The notes under the pieces: generated by a model
Database searches by the model: none
What the model was told of the DNA's origin: nothing
What the model saw: only the letters and a program-made list of their open reading frames with translations
Made by a program: the position numbers and the translations under genes
Assembly (NCBI GenBank): GCA_021604805.1
Contig: BQJR01000004.1
Coordinates: forward strand, 248,001-312,000
Source: Planctomycetota bacterium
GTDB lineage: Bacteria > Planctomycetota > B15-G4
Reading direction: 5' to 3'
DNA: 64,000 nucleotides
Part shown: positions 1-9,012 of the stretch, one piece after another
Layout: each line of letters begins with the position of its first letter
Position numbering within the stretch: the first letter of the stretch is position 1

Positions 1-1
1 C

Positions 2-2839
2 GTGCAAGACGTCTACAACCTGATCACCGCCGCCGGCGCGCACATCACGAGCGTCCAGTTCGGCATCGGCTCGGGCAACGCCAACGGCAGCGTCTACGTG
101 AATCAGCTCGAGTGCAGCGCTTACCGCACCGGCATGATCACGACCTTCGGCTGCGGCGAACCCTTCTACGCCAACGGTTTCGAGACCGACGACTTCGGTT
201 GGAACGTGTTCAGCGGCCCGGCCTACGCGTCCACGCGCGTGGCGTCCGGCACGAACGGCATCAGCTCCGCGAGTGGCAGCTTCCACTCCGAGACGACGGC
301 CACGGCTGCGGGCAACTGGGGTGGCTACAGCGGCGTGTGCGGCTGTGCCTCGACCGCCTGCGCGGCGAGCAACGACGTGTTCCCCGCCGGCGGCTACCGC
401 ACCTCGATCGACATCTGGCTCGACGTGGACGGCGGCTTCGCCAACAACAGCTTCATCGAGTTCAGCTCGGCGATGAACAACACTGCCGGCTCGCACAACC
501 GCGACTTCATCTTCAACGGCGTGTTCCTCGACAGCTCCGACTTCACGGGACCGAACCCGGGTGAGAACCGCTTCGTGTGGGCGGCCAGTCACAACTCGGT
601 GGGCGACCCGGTGAACGGCGTCGACCCGATCGCGATCACGAGCTCCGGCTGGTACACCTTCGAGAACGTGTTCTACGACTCCGGCGCCGGCATCCTCGGC
701 GCCGACTACGTGATCAGCGACAGCGCGGGCAACGAGCTCGTGCGCTGGACGCGCATCAACCCGTCCGACGTGATCAACTCCACCGTGGGCGGCAACCGCT
801 ACGGCTGGTTCGTCACCAACGACCTCGGCTTGATCGCCTTCGACAACGCCTGCCGCAAGCCGGGCGCTTTCGATCAGAACGTCACACCCGACACGATCTT
901 CGGCACCGGCAACGCCAACGGCGCCTTCACCGTGGATCGCCAGGACGGCGTGGAGCTCGGACTGCGCGGCAAGCTGCGCTTCCCGACCGCGGGGATCTAC
1001 AACAGCAACGGCGACGGCACCTACACGTTCAGCACGGGTTCGGGCACCAGCACGCCGCCGAACGCCGAGTGGGCCTGGGACTGGTCGGTGAACACCGACT
1101 ACGACGACAGCACAGGCCTCGTCGTGCAAGACCTCGACTACGAGATGGGCATCGACTTCGATCCCGGCGCGGGCACCGACTACTTGGTGTTCGACCCGAT
1201 CGCGCCCGGCTCGGTGATCCCCTACACGACCCCGCAGACGAAGGACTTCTGGGATCACTCGATGGGTGACAACACCACCGGCATGAGCATGGGTGTCGAA
1301 GCCACCGACGTGCCGACCTACCTCGCGCTCATCGCCGCGAACAACGTCGCGCAGAACTCGTGGCGCTCCACGTTCTACAACCAGCCGCCCTTCGACGGCT
1401 TCGATCCCGACGTGCCCGGTCGCTACGAGGTCTACCTCTCCGCGTCCGACGGTGCTTCGGAAGTGGCGCGCACACAGATCTCGATCTTGGCCATGGACGG
1501 CGTGACGCTCTCGCTCGAAGCCGACCTGAACCAGGCCGACCAGAACGCGAGCTTGGCCGGCGTGCAGGTCGCGACCGAGCTCTGGCTGCGCAACCCCGAC
1601 GACACCGAGGTCACGGGCTGGCAGGCCTTCCTGTCCTTCCCGAGCGGCATGATGACGTACGAAAGCGCGCTCAGCAGCTACACCGCCGCGCCCTTCGGTG
1701 CGCACCTCACGTCGACGGCGCTCGCGAATGTGGCCGCCGGCGAGTTGCGTCTCGACGGCAACACGCTGCCGTCGCCCATGGGCACCACGGGCGATGCGAA
1801 GTTGGCCACGTTGTTCTTCACGGTGTCCGAGTGCACGCCGGTCGGGGTCGCCTTCGACCTTGGTCAGCCCTTCCCCTCGGAGACGAGTTTCCTCGGCAGC
1901 CCCATCGCCACGGATCTCATCGACGGCCCGTCGATCGTGCCGGACAACACGGCGCCGGTGCTCGTCGGCACGCCCGCGAACATCACGCAGCCCGCCGATG
2001 CGGGCAGCTGCGCCTCGGCGGTCGTGACCTGGACCGACCCCACGGCCACGGACAACTGTGATCCGTCGCCCACGGTGGTCTGTTCGCCGGCGAGTGGCAG
2101 CACTTTCGGCGTGGGCACCACCACCGTGACCTGCACGGCCACGGACCTGCACGGCAACGAGTCGACCTCCACCTTCGACGTGACGGTCACGGCCACCAAC
2201 GCCGTGGACGTGACGGTGGTGTTGGCGGGCTCCGACCCGACCACGCGTTGCATCGAGTTCGTGGCCGATTGCGGCGCGAGCACGAGCGTGTCCATGAACT
2301 TCGTGGGCAGCCCGGCCACGGCCACGGCCACCATCGAGCTCCCCTGCGGCAGCTACACCACGCTGTGTGCCAAGGACGAACAGCACACGATGTGGGACAC
2401 GACCACGCTCACGAACTCGGGCGTGACCTACACCGCGGACACGACGCTCGTGCTCAACGGTGGCGACACCGACGACGACGGCGACGTCGACATCAACGAC
2501 GTGACCTTGCTGCTCGCGCAGTTCGGCACGGTGCCCGCCATCGGCCCGTGCCCGTGGGACGGCGTGACCCGCAATGCTGACTTCAGCAACAACGGTCCCG
2601 TCGGTTCCGAGGACTACGTGTTCATCACGGCCAACTGGCTGCAAGTGTCGGCGTGCGTGTGCCCGTCGCCGGCTTCGACTCGTGGCGGCTCCGGCCCGCA
2701 GACGCGCCTCTCAGTGGTCGACTCACTGACGCGTGCCGCGGACCTCAACCGCGACGGTTTCATCGACGTCCTCGACGTCGAAGTGCTCGAACAGCGCCAC
2801 GCCCTCTCGGGTGAGCTGTCTCGACGCATGCGCAGGTAA
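2..2839 (+). CDS. Secreted HYR / dockerin-like modular protein (5' truncated)
   Basis: The reading frame is open to the window edge and no signal peptide is visible, so the true start lies upstream. The first in-frame codon usable as a start is GTG at 2. The visible 945 residues begin in a beta-rich region with cysteine pairs. A HYR domain follows at about residues 650-735 (TPANIT, then the DNC..PTVVCSP pattern and VGTTTVTCTATD), a known adhesion-type immunoglobulin-like fold. Two dockerin-type calcium loops come next: DTDDDGDVDINDV near residue 822 and DLNRDGFIDVLDV near 914. This arrangement is common in planctomycete extracellular proteins and usually has no cellulosome partner. It is probably a surface or extracellular matrix protein; its substrate is unknown. 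It does not carry the C-terminal KGG domain found in five neighbours. A perfect 16-bp hairpin follows the stop codon. Confidence 0.85.
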   Translation: MQDVYNLITAAGAHITSVQFGIGSGNANGSVYVNQLECSAYRTGMITTFGCGEPFYANGFETDDFGWNVFSGPAYASTRVASGTNGISSASGSFHSETTATAAGNWGGYSGVCGCASTACAASNDVFPAGGYRTSIDIWLDVDGGFANNSFIEFSSAMNNTAGSHNRDFIFNGVFLDSSDFTGPNPGENRFVWAASHNSVGDPVNGVDPIAITSSGWYTFENVFYDSGAGILGADYVISDSAGNELVRWTRINPSDVINSTVGGNRYGWFVTNDLGLIAFDNACRKPGAFDQNVTPDTIFGTGNANGAFTVDRQDGVELGLRGKLRFPTAGIYNSNGDGTYTFSTGSGTSTPPNAEWAWDWSVNTDYDDSTGLVVQDLDYEMGIDFDPGAGTDYLVFDPIAPGSVIPYTTPQTKDFWDHSMGDNTTGMSMGVEATDVPTYLALIAANNVAQNSWRSTFYNQPPFDGFDPDVPGRYEVYLSASDGASEVARTQISILAMDGVTLSLEADLNQADQNASLAGVQVATELWLRNPDDTEVTGWQAFLSFPSGMMTYESALSSYTAAPFGAHLTSTALANVAAGELRLDGNTLPSPMGTTGDAKLATLFFTVSECTPVGVAFDLGQPFPSETSFLGSPIATDLIDGPSIVPDNTAPVLVGTPANITQPADAGSCASAVVTWTDPTATDNCDPSPTVVCSPASGSTFGVGTTTVTCTATDLHGNESTSTFDVTVTATNAVDVTVVLAGSDPTTRCIEFVADCGASTSVSMNFVGSPATATATIELPCGSYTTLCAKDEQHTMWDTTTLTNSGVTYTADTTLVLNGGDTDDDGDVDINDVTLLLAQFGTVPAIGPCPWDGVTRNADFSNNGPVGSEDYVFITANWLQVSACVCPSPASTRGGSGPQTRLSVVDSLTRAADLNRDGFIDVLDVEVLEQRHALSGELSRRMRR

Positions 2840-2866
2840 CACCCGCGCACAGAGCTTCGGCTCGGT

Positions 2867-2904
2867 CCGGGCCGGTGACGATTGGGAGATCGTCACCGGC
2901 CCGG
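2867..2904 (+). terminator. Perfect 16-bp stem hairpin after the HYR/dockerin gene
   Basis: The left arm at 2867-2882 and the right arm at 2889-2904 are exact reverse complements, separated by the 6-nt loop TGGGAG. The T-tract after it is weak (CTTTGTT). The hairpin lies 28 nt after the stop codon and before the next gene, so it is a likely rho-independent-like terminator. Confidence 0.75.
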
Positions 2905-3007
2905 CTTTGTTCCGGGGGCACACGAGCCGCTCGCCCACTGCGCGCAGCTCCAAGTGGTAGGCTGGCCTGCTCATCGCCCCAGGAAGCACAGAGAACGGGA
3001 GGGTCTG

Positions 3008-3898
3008 ATGTTCAACCTGTCTGAATACTCATGGTCGTGCGCTGCCGCGCTGCTCACCGCGCTCGCGTTCGCCACGCCCGCCACTGGTCAGGGTTTCGAT
3101 CAGCTCGACTGGACGCTGGGCGGCAACGTCGGTGGTGCGGGCTCGCTCACGAATGACGTGATGCACTTGGAGTCGTCGTCCGAGGGCATCTGCGAGAACC
3201 CGTTCGCCTCGGGCACGGGCTACGACAAGAAGTTCTACAGCGCCGTCGCGCCCTACGACGCCGTGGTGAGCGCGCATCTCGTGTTCGACAATCAGGATAC
3301 CTGTTCGTCGTTCTGGCACGTCGAGCAACCGATCTACCTGATCAACGGTGTGAGCTCGATCATTTTGTGCGACAGCGCCTGCTTCGACTTCGAGGCCGAC
3401 TTCAGCTTCGAAGTGAAAGCAGGTGACGAGTTCGCCTTGGGTGTGAACTCAGTGGACTGCGCCTGCGAACCCGGCGTGGCCGACTACACGAACTTCGAGT
3501 TCACCTTCGCACCCGAGTTCGACTGGCAACTCACAGGCAATGAGTTGGCCGGCACCAACGGCCAAGCGCCGGTGCTCCAAGGCGCCGGCGAGTTGGCAGC
3601 CGACACGCCGTTCCGCATCGCCATGAAGAAGGCGCTGCCCAACGCGCCGGCCTACGTGATCGCGTCGCTCACTGCGATCAATGCTCCGTTCAAGGGTGGC
3701 GTGCTCGTGCCGTCGCCCACTCCACCATCGGTGCTCGTCGCTGGGATGACCAACGCCGTCGGCCGCCTCACGCTCGACGGCGTATGGCCCGCAGGCGTGC
3801 CGGCCGACCTGCCGCTCCACGTGCAGACCTGGGTGCAGGATCCCACCGGCCCCGCGGGCTTCTCGGCCTCGAATGCGCTGCTCGCACCGACTCAGTAA
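3008..3898 (+). CDS. Secreted protein with C-terminal KGG domain
   Basis: This 296-residue protein has a signal peptide (residues 1 to about 30, ending ATPATGQ). The ATG at 3008 was chosen because it starts the signal peptide and is preceded by the purine-rich GAACGGGAGGG; the frame itself stays open further upstream. Residues 30-170 are a beta-rich region with several cysteines that I do not recognise. Residues 172-296 are the recurrent C-terminal domain, with FKGGVLVPSP at 228-237, VQTWVQD near 277, and SNALLAPTQ at the very end. A TAGGCT hexamer at 2958-2963 could be the -10 element. The gene converges with the TPR gene on the minus strand, leaving only 4 nt between stop codons. Function is unknown; the shared C-terminus suggests the same export or anchoring route as four other proteins in the window. 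Confidence 0.85.
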   Translation: MFNLSEYSWSCAAALLTALAFATPATGQGFDQLDWTLGGNVGGAGSLTNDVMHLESSSEGICENPFASGTGYDKKFYSAVAPYDAVVSAHLVFDNQDTCSSFWHVEQPIYLINGVSSIILCDSACFDFEADFSFEVKAGDEFALGVNSVDCACEPGVADYTNFEFTFAPEFDWQLTGNELAGTNGQAPVLQGAGELAADTPFRIAMKKALPNAPAYVIASLTAINAPFKGGVLVPSPTPPSVLVAGMTNAVGRLTLDGVWPAGVPADLPLHVQTWVQDPTGPAGFSASNALLAPTQ

Positions 3899-3902
3899 CT
3901 GC

Positions 3903-4997
3903 TCAGAGATCGAGCACGCGCTGGAAGTCTTCGTCTTCCCAGGCCAGCTTGAAGTCGCTGTCCCGGCGCGCCTGTTCCATGTAGGCCGGCTCGACGGCGA
4001 GGCACAGCATCAACGCCTGCGCAGACTCCTCGAAGCGCGCGGTCATCGAGAGCGAACAGGCGAGGTTGTAGGCGCTGGTGGCCGCGGCGAAGTCCACGCC
4101 GGCTTCCTGAGCCACAGCCACAGCGCGCTGCAGCACGGGGATCACTTCGGTGTCCTTGCGCTGGATGATGAGTGCGACGCCGAGACCGTCGAGCGCGGTC
4201 CAGAGCAAAGAGGAATCACCGGCGACACCGAGCACGTCTCTGCCGCTGTCGTGCAAGCTCAGCGCGCGCACGTAGAGCGGCTCGGCGCGCTCGCTGTCGC
4301 GCAACTGCGAGGCGGCTTCGGCGGCCATGAATTGCGCCATGGCGTGATCGGCGAGCGCCTCGGCGTGTTCGTCGAAGGTGGCGAGCACCAACGCCGGGTC
4401 GCTGCCTAGGTAGGCACTGAGCATCTCGGCTAGGACACCGCGCACGGCGGGCCAAGTGCGCGGGAGAGCCGGGCCGCCAGCCTCGCGCAGGGCAACACGC
4501 AGCACGTCGCCCGTTGGGTCGTCCGCTGCGAAGGAAGTCAGCACCACGAACTCGTCGGTGAAAGCCACGTCTTCAGGGTGACGCTCGGTGGGACCGCCGT
4601 CGCGCCCCCAGAGATTCGCAGGCAGGAAGCCGCGCACGTCGTCGGGAACGCCGCCGCTGTAGTGCAACACCACGTAGCCGCCTCGCGCGGCGGGCTGACC
4701 TTCGCGCTGTGTCGACCAGACTTGCTCGAAGCTCGCACTGGGCGCGGGCAACAAGCCGCTCATCGTGGGCATCGAAAGAAAGGTACTGAGCTGAACTGAT
4801 TCGGCAGGACGCCCCACCTCACGCGTGATACCACGCGGCAGCTCGAGCTCCGGCAACTTCCACGCTTCCAAACTGCTGAGTGGCGCGTCGGGCCGCTCGG
4901 CAAGCGCGCCTGCGTCTTGCGCACAAACCGGCGCGCCACCGAAGCCGCTCGCAACGAACACGCCGACACTCACCAACACGACAAGCACCTTGAGCAC
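3903..4997 (-). CDS. Secreted TPR-like protein
   Basis: The protein has 364 residues from a GTG start at 4997. That start is preceded on the minus strand by AGGGAGAGA at good spacing and opens a clear signal peptide (VLKVLVVLVSVGVFVAS, then PVCAQ). An upstream extension in frame to 5114 is unlikely because it lacks signal-peptide character. Residues 60-200 are unrecognised. The C-terminal 150 residues hold TPR-type helical repeats (AEPLYVRALSLHDS, VIPVLQRAVAVAQEAG, ESAQALMLCLAVEP). The closing FKLAWEDEDFQRVLDL is the usual ending of TPR proteins. The most likely role is a periplasmic or surface protein-protein interaction scaffold. No partner is indicated by the neighbours, which are both on the opposite strand. 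Confidence 0.85.
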   Translation of the reverse strand: MLKVLVVLVSVGVFVASGFGGAPVCAQDAGALAERPDAPLSSLEAWKLPELELPRGITREVGRPAESVQLSTFLSMPTMSGLLPAPSASFEQVWSTQREGQPAARGGYVVLHYSGGVPDDVRGFLPANLWGRDGGPTERHPEDVAFTDEFVVLTSFAADDPTGDVLRVALREAGGPALPRTWPAVRGVLAEMLSAYLGSDPALVLATFDEHAEALADHAMAQFMAAEAASQLRDSERAEPLYVRALSLHDSGRDVLGVAGDSSLLWTALDGLGVALIIQRKDTEVIPVLQRAVAVAQEAGVDFAAATSAYNLACSLSMTARFEESAQALMLCLAVEPAYMEQARRDSDFKLAWEDEDFQRVLDL

Positions 4998-5238
4998 GCG
5001 ATCTCTCCCTGGATGAACACTGTCCCCTGACTCCCGCAGCACGCTGCCGCGAACTCGCAGCAACGGTAGGTGCTGAGTGAAGTGCGTCAAGCACGCAGGC
5101 AGGCCGGCGTTCACGGGAAGCAGCCGGCGCGCGGCCGACGCGATCCCGGGCAGCTGATATCCTCCCCCGACGCGTCACGCGGCTCCCGACGGCCCGACGT
5201 GTGCAGATCCCCGCCTCCCCACCTCGTGATCGTCACCC

Positions 5239-6897
5239 ATGCGCATCGTTTCTTCGTGTCGCGCCGCACTCATCGCGGCCCTCGCTCTGTCGCCCCTCGC
5301 CTCCGCCGACACGCTCTTCGTCGACGCCAACCTGGCCCTCGGGGCGAACGACGGCAGCTCCTGGAGCGACGCCTTCCAAGGTGCCGACGGTCTGCAAGCC
5401 GCGCTCGGCGTCGCCATGTCGGGCGACGAGATCTTCGTGGCCGACGGGCGCTACCTCGCGTCGAGCACGGGCAACCGCGGTCACGCCTTCGCGCTCGCCA
5501 ACGGTGTCACGATCTACGGGTCCTTCGCCGGCGGTGAAGCGTCGCCCGAGGAACGCCCGCCCTTCGGCACGGCCGACAGCGTGCTCGACGGTGACCTCGC
5601 CGGCAACGACGGCAGCGCGCTCTTCGGCGACAACAGCTTCCACCTGATCACCACCGTAGGCACGAACTCCAGCGCCGTGATCGACGGCTTCGTGGTGCGC
5701 GCCGGCAACGCCGACACCAGCGGCAGCAACCGCGACCGCGGCGCCGGCATCCTGTGCCTCGGCAACGTGAGTCCCACCGTGCGCAACTGTCGCTTCCTCG
5801 CCAACCGCTGCAGCTTCGGCGGCGCGGCCGGCTACGTGAACAACGGCGGCGCGCCCACGTTCACCGACTGCAGCTTCGAAGACGGCAACGGCGGCGCCTT
5901 CGGTGGCGCCTTCGACATCGCCGGCGGCGGCGCGGTGCTCTTCGACCGCTGCCTGTTCCGCGGCAACACCGCCGCGCGCGCGGGCGCACTCGAGCTCTTC
6001 TCGAGCAGCGGCATCGTGATCAGCAGCAGCGTCTTCGTGGACAACACGGCCACGGGCACCAGCGGCGGCGGCGCGATCTGGCTCGGTTCGGGCGGCGGCG
6101 CGCGCGTGCGCAACTGCACCATCGTGTCGAACTCCGCCACGAGTCACGCCAACGCGGGCATCCGCAACCAAGGCGTGGGCAACTTCCGCGTGTTCAACTC
6201 GATCCTCTGGGACAACACCGGCGTGGGCGGCTTGCAGAACCCTGAGAACCAGGTGAATGCGGGCACGCTCGTGTTCAACAGCTTGGTGCAAGGCGGCTTC
6301 ACAGGCAGCGGCAACGTGGAGGGCGACCCGGACTTCGCCGACGCTGCGGGCCTCGACTTCACACCCGGCGTGAACTCCCCCGTGATCGACGCGGGTGACA
6401 ACGGCCAGACCTACAACGGCAGCGACACCGACTACCTCGGCAACCCGCGTCAGGCCGACGTGCTGAGCGTGCTCGACACCGGCCTCGGCGACGCCCCCAT
6501 CGTGGACATGGGCGCCCTCGAGTTCCCGTCCGCATGGCTCGAACTCGGCGGCGCGCTGGCGGGAACGCTCGGCGAACCGAACCTGCTGATGACCGGCACC
6601 CTCGCGCCGGGAAGCGCCAACGCCGCCGCGCTCAGCAATGCCGCGCCGAGCTCACTGAGTTTCCTCGTGGCGGGCTTCAGCCTGATCAACACGCCGATCA
6701 AGGGTGGCCTGCTGCAACCCGCGCCCGACCTGTTCAAGTCGATCTCCACGAGCGCGGCCGGCACGCTCGACCTGCCCTTCACGTGGCCGACGAACTTGCC
6801 CTCGGGCCTGAGCACCTACTACCAGGTCTGGGTGCAAGACGCCGGCGCGCCGGCAGGCTTCGCGTCGACCAACGCCGTGCAAGGCACGACCCCCTGA
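5239..6897 (+). CDS. Secreted parallel beta-helix protein with C-terminal KGG domain
   Basis: The 552-residue protein has an N-terminal signal peptide (MRIVSSCRAALIAALALSPLAS, cleavage near ASA-D). Residues 25-420 have the repeated N/C-rich turns of a right-handed parallel beta-helix of the choice-of-anchor Q / DUF1565 type: a LFVDAN opening, then SPTVRNCRF, APTFTDCSFED and SPVIDAGDNG, and a D.GALEF ending. Such helices bind or cleave polysaccharides or act as surface filaments; no catalytic site can be assigned here. Residues 433-552 are the shared C-terminal domain, here with IKGGLLQPAPD at 487-497, YQVWVQDAGAPAGFA and a final NAVQGTTP. No strong ribosome-binding site precedes the ATG. The gene converges with the LTD-KGG gene across a strong hairpin at 6989-7026. 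Confidence 0.87.
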   Translation: MRIVSSCRAALIAALALSPLASADTLFVDANLALGANDGSSWSDAFQGADGLQAALGVAMSGDEIFVADGRYLASSTGNRGHAFALANGVTIYGSFAGGEASPEERPPFGTADSVLDGDLAGNDGSALFGDNSFHLITTVGTNSSAVIDGFVVRAGNADTSGSNRDRGAGILCLGNVSPTVRNCRFLANRCSFGGAAGYVNNGGAPTFTDCSFEDGNGGAFGGAFDIAGGGAVLFDRCLFRGNTAARAGALELFSSSGIVISSSVFVDNTATGTSGGGAIWLGSGGGARVRNCTIVSNSATSHANAGIRNQGVGNFRVFNSILWDNTGVGGLQNPENQVNAGTLVFNSLVQGGFTGSGNVEGDPDFADAAGLDFTPGVNSPVIDAGDNGQTYNGSDTDYLGNPRQADVLSVLDTGLGDAPIVDMGALEFPSAWLELGGALAGTLGEPNLLMTGTLAPGSANAAALSNAAPSSLSFLVAGFSLINTPIKGGLLQPAPDLFKSISTSAAGTLDLPFTWPTNLPSGLSTYYQVWVQDAGAPAGFASTNAVQGTTP

Positions 6898-6988
6898 CGC
6901 GAACGCGCGCGGCGCACGCGCGCTCCACGACCCGCGTGCTCCCCGAGCACGACGTCGCCTCGCAGCGGCGTGTCGCGCACGAACAAGA

Positions 6989-7026
6989 CCGCGGGGTCAC
7001 CGGCATCGCTGCCAGTGACCCCGCGG
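6989..7026. terminator. Bidirectional hairpin between two convergent KGG-domain genes
   Basis: The 12-bp arms at 6989-7000 (CCGCGGGGTCAC) and 7015-7026 (GTGACCCCGCGG) are exact reverse complements. The 14-nt loop holds a nested 4-bp GGCA/TGCC stem. The hairpin lies between the convergent stops at 6897 and 7056, so it could end transcription from both sides. Clear T-tracts are absent on both strands. Confidence 0.6.
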
Positions 7027-7055
7027 CGCTTCGAGCCGATGGGCTCACACGTCGA

Positions 7056-8084
7056 TCAGGGCGTGGTGCCCTTGATCGCGTTCGACAAGGCCACGCCGCT
7101 CACTGCGGTGACGTCTTGGATGGCCCACTGCACGTGCACCTCGACGCCAGCGACCACGCCAGAGGGCATCGTGAAGCTGAGCTGGATCCCACCGCTCGGG
7201 TTCGTGGCGGCGAAGGCGAGCTTGAAGAGCGGGATCGGGACGATCGTGCCGCCCTTGAAGCCCGTGGGCGTGACCGCACCCACCGAGATGAACGCCGCAG
7301 CCACCGCCGAGGGCGCGGCGTTGACCAGCGTGACGATGCCGGTGTCGCCGTCGCTCAAGTCGCCGGTCGCGGAGAGAGTCGGCACGCCGAAGACACCAGC
7401 GAGGCCGGAGCCCACGTCCACCCAGGCGGGCGTCGGGCAGGTGTTGGGCAGGCCGGGCGTGGGGGCCGCGGTCACGTAGTTGTTGGTGTTGAGGCCGGTG
7501 CCGCCGTCGGGGCAACGACCGTTCGACTCGGTGTCTTTGGCGCCGTTCTCGTTCTCGTTGACCTGCGGGCCGGTGATGCTGAGCGAGGCGAGCAGCACGG
7601 CGTCGTCGGAATCGCTCGTGTCGTAGACGAGCGCGTCGCGCAGCACCGCACCGGCGGGCGCGGTCGAAGGCGTGGTGCCGTCGAAGTCGGCGGCGACCAG
7701 CAGGCCGGTGGTGTCGAACCAGAGCGCGATGGCGTCGGCGCCGTTCTGGATGTCGTTGTCGCCGTCGAAGGCGCTCGGGTTGAAGTCCACGTTCGCCACG
7801 GTGGCCGAGCCCGACACCACGAAGAAGCCGTCGGCGGGCATGGTCTGATCGTCGAGGTCGATGATGTTGTACTCCTCATCGACGGGGCTCGAATCCGAGC
7901 CGTTGTAGAGCACGATGAAGTAGTCGTCGAGCGAGGCGTTGGGCGTGCCCGTGAGCTCGAAGAACTCTTCGATGTCGGTGCCTGTGGTGTCGGCGTCGAC
8001 TTCGTTGATGCGGACGACGTCGCCGGCGGCAGCCGACGTGGCGAAGAGCGCCGACGCGGCCAGAGTCAAAGTGATGCAACGCAT
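7056..8084 (-). CDS. Secreted lamin-tail-domain protein with C-terminal KGG domain
   Basis: The start at 8084 was chosen because it opens a signal peptide (MRCITLTLAASALFATSAAAG) and GGAG lies about 9 nt upstream. This gives 342 residues. Residues 24-210 match the lamin-tail domain (LTD): VVRINEVDAD, EEFFELTGTPNASLDDY, DGFFVVSGS, a D-rich stretch and the late ESNGRCPDGG / PTPGLPNTC ending typical of extracellular LTD proteins. Residues about 223-342 are the shared C-terminal domain, with FKGGTIVPIP at 276-285, VQWAIQDV, and SNAIKGTTP as the last residues. LTD modules in bacteria are extracellular and often sit next to nucleases or attach to surfaces; no nuclease domain is present here. The gene converges with the beta-helix KGG gene. 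Confidence 0.88.
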   Translation of the reverse strand: MRCITLTLAASALFATSAAAGDVVRINEVDADTTGTDIEEFFELTGTPNASLDDYFIVLYNGSDSSPVDEEYNIIDLDDQTMPADGFFVVSGSATVANVDFNPSAFDGDNDIQNGADAIALWFDTTGLLVAADFDGTTPSTAPAGAVLRDALVYDTSDSDDAVLLASLSITGPQVNENENGAKDTESNGRCPDGGTGLNTNNYVTAAPTPGLPNTCPTPAWVDVGSGLAGVFGVPTLSATGDLSDGDTGIVTLVNAAPSAVAAAFISVGAVTPTGFKGGTIVPIPLFKLAFAATNPSGGIQLSFTMPSGVVAGVEVHVQWAIQDVTAVSGVALSNAIKGTTP

Positions 8085-8468
8085 GGTGAAAGCTCCAGTA
8101 GCTGAGGTTCGGGTGTAGGCGGCTTCGAGCCACGCACCGACGGCGAGCAGAACACGAGTTCCCGACTCAGCGGAGCGCGGTCCGAAGCAGAGTGCGGCCT
8201 CACGGGCCGCCTCCACGAGCGCTCGATCATGCCTGCTTGCATGAAGATGTTGCGAGCGGTCGTGAACGACACGGTGCGTACGCCGCCGCGCTCCCCGAGA
8301 CGCCGCAGCTCATGGGCAACTTGACCCACGCGCGTAAGCTCAGGCGCAGCCGAGTTCGCGCGCTGGTGTTCGGTTCTCGCGCCAGTGTTCGCGACGCACT
8401 CCCCCGTTGTGGTACCAATCGCCCCGTTTGACCCCGCCGTCCCACCTCCCGACTCGAAGAGCGCCCTC
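8085..8468. other. Gene-free divergent intergenic region
   Basis: These 384 nt separate the LTD-KGG gene (minus) from the GlcG-like gene (plus) and should hold both promoters. I see one dyad, TCATGC-N6-GCATGA at 8227-8244, with the spacing of a small operator, and an AT-richer patch (GTGGTACCAATC) near 8411-8422 that could be a -10 region for the plus-strand gene. No coding region with convincing composition is present. Confidence 0.5.
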
Positions 8469-8873
8469 ATGTCCGACATCACTCTCGACCAAGCCCAAGC
8501 CGCCGTCGCCGCCGCCATCAAGTGCTCCGGCGAGAACGACCTGAAGATGAACATCGCGGTGGTCGACGCGGGCACCAACCTGAAGGCCTTCGCGCGCATG
8601 GACGGCGCCTGGCTCGGCTCGATCGACATCGCGCAGAAGAAGGCCCGCACGGCGCGCTACTTCGACATGCCCACCGGCGCCATCGGCGGGCTCTCCCAGC
8701 CCGGCGGCTCGCTCTTCAACATCGAGCACAGCAACGGCGGCCTGATCACCTTCCCCGGCGGCGTGCCGATCAAGAATGCCGCCGGCGAGATCATCGGCGC
8801 GATCGGCGTGTCGGGGGATTCGGTCGAGAACGACCACATGGTGGCCGAAGCGGGCGTGGCCGCGATCAGCTGA
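8469..8873 (+). CDS. GlcG/HbpS-like haem-binding-fold protein
   Basis: The 134-residue protein belongs to the GlcG/HbpS family (haem-degrading fold). Typical features are the opening [17 protein letters not shown], the central [22 protein letters not shown], the [11 protein letters not shown] helix, and the C-terminal [20 protein letters not shown] followed by [12 protein letters not shown]. Family length is about 130-150 residues, so it is complete. Characterised members bind haem or small ligands, and some sense redox state; several are encoded next to glycolate or propanediol genes. No such neighbour is present here, so its role is open. The start at 8469 was chosen because it aligns with the family N-terminus; the frame extends upstream to 8385 without family similarity. 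There is no signal peptide, so the protein is cytoplasmic. Confidence 0.9.
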   Translation: MSDITLDQAQAAVAAAIKCSGENDLKMNIAVVDAGTNLKAFARMDGAWLGSIDIAQKKARTARYFDMPTGAIGGLSQPGGSLFNIEHSNGGLITFPGGVPIKNAAGEIIGAIGVSGDSVENDHMVAEAGVAAIS

Positions 8874-9012
8874 GCAGGAGGTCCGGCCTTCGCGAGGCCG
8901 ACAGCCCGACTCGGCGCTCGCACCCCCGGCTTCCCGATCGCCTGCTAGGCTGGGCAGCCACGTCGCAGCGGGGGTCGGGCGTGTTCGGGAAAGCAGCCGG
9001 CTCACGCGCGCG

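Noticed and set aside
8884..8900. Small hairpin CGGCCT-TCGCG-AGGCCG after the GlcG-like gene
   Set aside because: Only 6 bp with no T-tract; such stems are common by chance at this base composition.
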